From contig NC_030388.2 of the NCBI RefSeq assembly GCF_001625215.2, positions 24,292,558 through 24,356,557 of the forward strand: DNA of 64,000 bases, given 5' to 3'. The DNA is from Daucus carota subsp. sativus. Its lineage: Eukaryota; Streptophyta; Magnoliopsida; Apiales; Apiaceae. The notes under the pieces were generated by a model. It was given only the letters and a program-made list of their open reading frames with translations, was not told the DNA's origin and did no database searches. Below, one piece after another: positions 59,428 to 64,000 of this stretch; positions within the stretch are counted from its first letter, which is position 1, and every line of letters begins with the position of its first letter. Both the position numbers and the translations under genes were made by a program.

Positions 59428-59921
59428 TTTCCTATTTTCATCATTTGGAGTGTATAGATATATATATGTATGTATGTATAGAGATATATGTAAGGATGGA
59501 AGGTAGATTTCCAAAGTAAGTCAATAATGTGTAGTTGTGGTAAACGATTGAACGAACAATTTCCGCATGTGCAGGGCCTTCGGATCATCCACATTGATTT
59601 AATAGTTGTAACATAGTGATACATGTTTTTACCTAAAAGTAAAATATTGCAACGAAATGAATCGGACATATTTTATTTTCTTTATTTAATTTTCGGTATG
59701 ATGATAGTTCCTGTAAGGTCTTCAGCTTCGACGGTAAAGGACCACCTAAATAAATTTAGAATTTTCAGACGAATTGAATAGACAAATTTTGATTTTATTT
59801 TTATTCTACAATTGAACGTTAAAGATTTAGGATATATTTTATCTGTTGAAAAGTTAGTCGTTCCGCATTTTTAGTGATGTGTTTGTGTTAATTTTAAAAT
59901 TTCCTATTTTTATCATTTGGA

Positions 59922-59979
<58 letters not shown>

Positions 59980-60895
59980 AGAGATATATGTAAGGATGGA
60001 AGGTAGATTTCCAAAGTAAGTCAATAATGTGTAGTTGTGGTAAACGATTGAACGAACAATTTCCGCATGTGCAGGGCCTTCGGATCATCCACATTGATTT
60101 AATAGTTGTAACATAGTGATACATGTTTTTACCTAAAAGTAAAATATTGCAACGAAATGAATCGGACATATTTTATTTTCTTTATTTAATTTTCGGTATG
60201 ATGATAGTTCCTGTAAGGTCTTCAGCTTCGACGGTAAAGGACCAGCTAAATAAATTTATAATTTTCAGACGAATTGAATAGACAAATTTTGATTTTATTT
60301 TTATTCTACAATTGAACGTTAAAGATTTAGGATATATTTTATCTGTTGAAAAGTTAGTCGTTCCGCATTTTTAGTGATGTGTTTGTGTTAATTTTAAAAT
60401 TTCCTATTTTCATCATTTGGAGTGTATATATATATATATATGTATGTATGTATAGAGATATATGTAAGGATGGAAGGTAGATTTCCAAAGTAAGTCAATA
60501 ATGTGTAGTTGTGGTAAACGATTGAACGAACAATTTCCGCATGTGCAGGGCCTTGGGATCATCAACATTGATTTAATAGTTGTAACATAGTGATACATGT
60601 TTTTACCTAAAAGTAAAATATTGCAACGAAATGAATCGGACATATTTCATTTTCTTTATTTAATTTTCGGTATGATGATAGTTCCTGTAAGGTCTTCAGC
60701 TTCGACGGTAAAGGACCACCTAAATAAATTTAGAATTTTCAGACGAATTGAATAGACAAATTTTGATTTTATTTTTATTCTACAATTGAACGTTAAAGAT
60801 TTAGGATATATTTTATCTGTTGAAAAGTTAGTCGTTCCGCATTTTTAGTGATGTGTTTGTGTTAATTTTAAAATTTCCTATTTTCATCATTTGGA

Positions 60896-60959
<64 letters not shown>

Positions 60960-61401
60960 AGAGATATATGTAAGGATGGAAGGTAGATTTCCAAAGTAAG
61001 TCAATAATGTGTAGTTGTGGTAAACGATTGAACGAACAATTTCCGCATGTGCAGGGCCTTCGGATCATCCACATTGATTTAATAGTTGTAACATAGTGAT
61101 ACATGTTTTTACCTAAAAGTAAAATATTGCAACGAAATGAATCGGACATATTTTATTTTCTTTATTTAATTTTCGGTATGATGATAGTTCCTGTAAGGTC
61201 TTCAGCTTCGACGGTAAAGGACCACCTAAATAAATTTATAATTTTCAGACGAATTGAATAGACAAATTTTGATTTTATTTTTATTCTACAATTGAACGTT
61301 AAAGATTTAGGATATATTTTATCTGTTGAAAAGTTAGTCGTTCCGCATTTTTAGTGATGTGTTTGTGTTAATTTTAAAATTTCCTATTTTCATCATTTGG
61401 A

Positions 61402-61455
<54 letters not shown>

Positions 61456-61870
61456 AGAGATATATGTAAGGATGGAAGGTAGATTTCCAAAGTAAGTCAA
61501 TAATGTGTAGTTGTTGTAAACGATTGAACGAACAATTTCCGCATGTGCAGGGCCTTCGGATCATCCACATTGATTTAATAGTTGTAACATAGTGATACAT
61601 GTTTTTACCTAAAAGTAAAATATTGCAACGAAATGAATCGGACATATTTTGTTTTCTTTATTTAATTTTCGGTATGATGATAGTTCCTGTAAGGTCTTCA
61701 GCTTCGACGGTAAAGGACCACCTAAATAAATTTATAATTTTCAGACGAATTGAATAGACAAATTTTGATTTTATTTTTATTCTACAATTGAACGTTAAAG
61801 ATTTAGGATATATTTTATCTGTTGAAAAGTTAGTCGTTCCGCATTTTTAGTAATGTGTTTGTGTTAATTT
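59428..61870. repeat. Five-copy tandem array, unit about 470-505 bp, inside the Helitron
   Basis: TTTCCTATTTT(C/T)ATCATTTGG starts copies at about 59428, 59899, 60399, 60874 and 61379. Each unit continues through (TA)n, GTATAGAGATATATGTAAGG, CGCATGTGCAGGGCCTTCGG and TCTTCAGCTTCGACGGTAAA. Differences in length come mainly from (TA)n, which ranges from a few to about 25 units. Non-AT parts are nearly identical. Each unit also contains the same minus-strand open frame starting MSDSFRCNILLLGKNMYHYV; because it recurs by duplication and runs into the (TA)n, I do not regard it as a gene. Confidence 0.95.
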
Positions 61871-62151
61871 TAAATTTTAAAGTTGAAAGTATAAAATTTG
61901 AAAGTAATGTTTTGGGTGATGAACTATACTCTAACATTTTATCGGAGATGTAAAGCATAAAATTTTAACGTAAAAACTCCAGTGGTAGGTGAATTAATAC
62001 AAAAGCTTTAGCAAAAGCCAAGAAAAGTTAGATACGTACAAAATATACTGTAATGGCTGCATGGTTTGAAATCGTGATACTCGAGGAAGCTACATTCTAG
62101 GCCTTGATGGTGACTCTTTAATCCTTAAGGATTACATATTGTCCAGCGTAT

Positions 62152-63430
62152 CTAGCTTGAAAACAACTGTCTGCCGTGTGACATGGTGTGATAGAAAAAG
62201 TTCTGAAACCAGAGTTGGTGGAAAAACAAAAGTAAAGAAGCATAGAGTGCTAAACTTCTAACAAAGTTCATTACATATTGAGTACAAATGCAACAGACCG
62301 GTGGATAGTAAACCGGAAAAGAGTGTTCAATGTTGAATCGAAGATTACATTTCATAACCCATTCACATCGAAAAATCTGCAAAACATAATAACAATTAGG
62401 ACGGTGAATAGTACTAACAGTCGAAATTGTTTTTGTGACAAAGAATGACCTCTTGCGTAGATTTTGAACATAAGAAACGTTGGCATTAAGATGAAATTCA
62501 GTGGCAGCCACATTTCTGACATGGCAAACTCCGTTGTATTCATTTCTTTTTAGTTGACAGCATGACAAAATTGTAATAACGGGATGTTCCGTTGCAGCTT
62601 TGAGGGCATTGTAAAAAGATATAGCAAAGTGATCCCAGAGTCTTGCATTAACAGCAGTGCTAATCCAATTCAAGTAAAAGCTTAGAGCATAAGTATATGA
62701 TTCAGTTTGGTTTATACGTTCTAATGCAAAAAAGAATAGAAAACATATGCAAGGCTTTACTCACATCAAATCAGTAATAACAATGTCCAGATAACAATGC
62801 TTGACAACGTTGTTGCGAGTAACAGGAACAAAGACCCCAACTGCTTCAATTATACCAGCAACATCTGATAGTGAAGGGGAAGAAACAGGCATTTTCACAA
62901 ACAAAACATAATAAGTGTACAAAACAACATGACAAAGTATTATACCAACTAAGTGCGAATCTTTGAGATCCGCGGATGCTACATTTGATAGAGTGGTGAA
63001 GTGGAAAACGTGCTCAGCAATATTGGAATAAGTATCATCTAGAGGAATGACAATTGTTTCAGGTAAGATAACAATGTGTGTCGCAGAGTCAAAACAGCGA
63101 AACTTCCCAGTATATGTGCACACTTCAAATTTCTGGAGTTCATAAATAGATCCTTGGAAAAATACAGCTTCCATCTTAGAGAATAAACTCAACGGGATCC
63201 AACAGTGCATTCGATTATCCTGTAAAATATGAAATTATGATGACTACTGAAGAGTTGAATGTGAAATAAAAGTTCAGGTTTCTTACATATGAATCGACCA
63301 AAATCATGTTAGCACCAGAAACATTGCCGGTCGTCGGATCCGTTTGTAACCATTTCCTGGAGAGTTTCACTTGTATCTTCCTATCACCTTGGGACATAGA
63401 ATCAAGCTCAGAGAGACTCGTAATGTCCAT
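62152..63430 (-). CDS. RPA1-like OB-fold protein associated with the Helitron
   Basis: Likely exons on the minus strand: 63430 to about 63287 (MDITSLSELDSMSQGDRKIQ, KLSRKWLQTDPTTGN), about 63222-62945 (MHCWIPLSLFSKMEAVFFQG, YELQKFEVCTYTGKFRC, SNVASADLKDSHLVG), about 62864-62765 (DVAGIIEAVGVFVPVTRNNV), and from about 62668 (LWDHFAISFYNALKAATEHP, VRNVAATEFHLNANVSYVQN). These match the DUF223/RPA70-like OB-fold proteins of plants, which are frequent passengers of plant Helitrons and may coat single-stranded DNA. The 3' end is uncertain and the C-terminal zinc region was not found. It shares strand with the Rep gene, placed upstream, as in Helitrons. Confidence 0.75.
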
Positions 63431-64000
63431 TGATAAAAAACTTGTTAATGAGAAGGTTCTCCGGAAACAAAAAAATTGGAAGCAGTTGTTTGTGTGGTAT
63501 AGTGAGTTGTTTATATGAAGTTTGTGTAGGTTCAATAACAATTGTACAAAGATATTGTTGCCTGCACAGGAGGACAGGAAATCTTACTGTTGGAGATTAT
63601 ATTTTGTGAATATACATATTTAAGTACAATGCCTCGACCATAAAATGGTTTTGAAGCAAAAGTTTCCAAAGCTGGAAACGGTAATATATTTACTGTAATT
63701 GATATTAAAATGAATCTGCAGTTTTGAATGCATGATAATTTCGGTAAGTATTTTTTTTTTTTTGAGGATTATACATGTTAGGCCTGATGATTAAAACTCT
63801 TAAAGACCATATTATGTTAAACTAATCTGAAAGTTATGTATAAGTTTCTGTATGATAATCCAAATTCGAAAAGTCTCCGTGGTATTTTCTTTTGATATCC
63901 CTGAATCTGCAGAAGGAAGTTGGAGTCATACATATGTGAACAACTGCTTTTGAATAGGTAACAAAAGTAATGTACTGTTGGAAATAATGTCAGCAATAAA
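63431..64000. other. Upstream of the RPA-like gene, no gene seen
   Basis: Probable promoter and leader of the RPA-like gene, then AT-rich DNA to the window edge. A Helitron 5' terminus (TC on the minus strand) may lie here or beyond, but two bases are too few to place it. Confidence 0.4.

Noticed and set aside
59334-61645. Five near-identical minus-strand open frames starting MSDSFRCNILLL
   Set aside because: They are copies of one frame carried by the tandem array and run into (TA)n. Repetition comes from DNA duplication, not protein conservation.
59428-61870. CRISPR-like regularly spaced repeats
   Set aside because: Units are about 490 bp with no short direct repeat and unique spacer pattern, and the genome is a plant nuclear one.

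Overview
This is nuclear genomic DNA from a flowering plant, most likely a eudicot. It has GT-AG introns, plant-specific gene families (glucan phosphorylation, ureide permease, callose-binding X8 protein, oil-body protein, PPR proteins), an AT-rich background and many small plant transposons. I cannot name the species from the sequence alone. There are no bacterial-style operons; each gene has its own promoter and introns. For each spliced gene below, the exon lengths I chose sum to a multiple of three and join known family motifs in frame.

Layout. 1-2.4 kb: last exon of phosphoglucan water dikinase (PWD/GWD3, +). 4.7-7.3 kb: AVT1-type vacuolar amino-acid transporter (+) with nested MITEs in its introns. 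9.1-15.4 kb: a SURP plus CID splicing-factor-like gene (CHERP-like, +), whose 2.8-kb intron holds a near-perfect 263-bp inverted repeat. 15.5-19.3 kb: a dense cluster of MITEs and SINEs. 19.6-21.6 kb: dCTP pyrophosphatase 1 (-). 22-25.4 kb: repeats, including LTR-like non-coding DNA. 25.8-26.9 kb: oil-body-associated protein OBAP1 (DUF1264, -), with an ABRE and RY seed-type promoter. 27.5 kb: tRNA-Asn(GTT). 28.0-30.6 kb: ureide permease (-). 32.6-35.4 kb: ten-exon alpha/beta hydrolase (+). 35.7-37.4 kb: X8/PDCB-like GPI-anchored protein (-), convergent with the hydrolase. 37.6-41.9 kb: AT-rich DNA with a decayed Helitron helicase. 41.9-48.7 kb: complete six-exon mitochondrial PPR gene (+, At1g26460-like).

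From 50 kb on the window is rearranged. A second PPR gene is cut off at about 50.6 kb. A partial copy of the 41.9-kb PPR gene then begins, and 2,050 bp of it is tandemly duplicated with breakpoints at GAGTC. The copy fuses at 56.09 kb to a Helitron on the minus strand. The Helitron carries a truncated Rep gene (56.1-59.1 kb), a five-copy tandem array of about 490-bp units with variable (AT)n (59.4-61.9 kb), and an RPA-like OB-fold gene (62.2-63.4 kb).

The host genes are ordinary, unlinked metabolic and housekeeping genes. The most interesting material is the intronic long hairpin, the chimeric PPR duplication that still has an open spliced reading frame, and the Helitron region.
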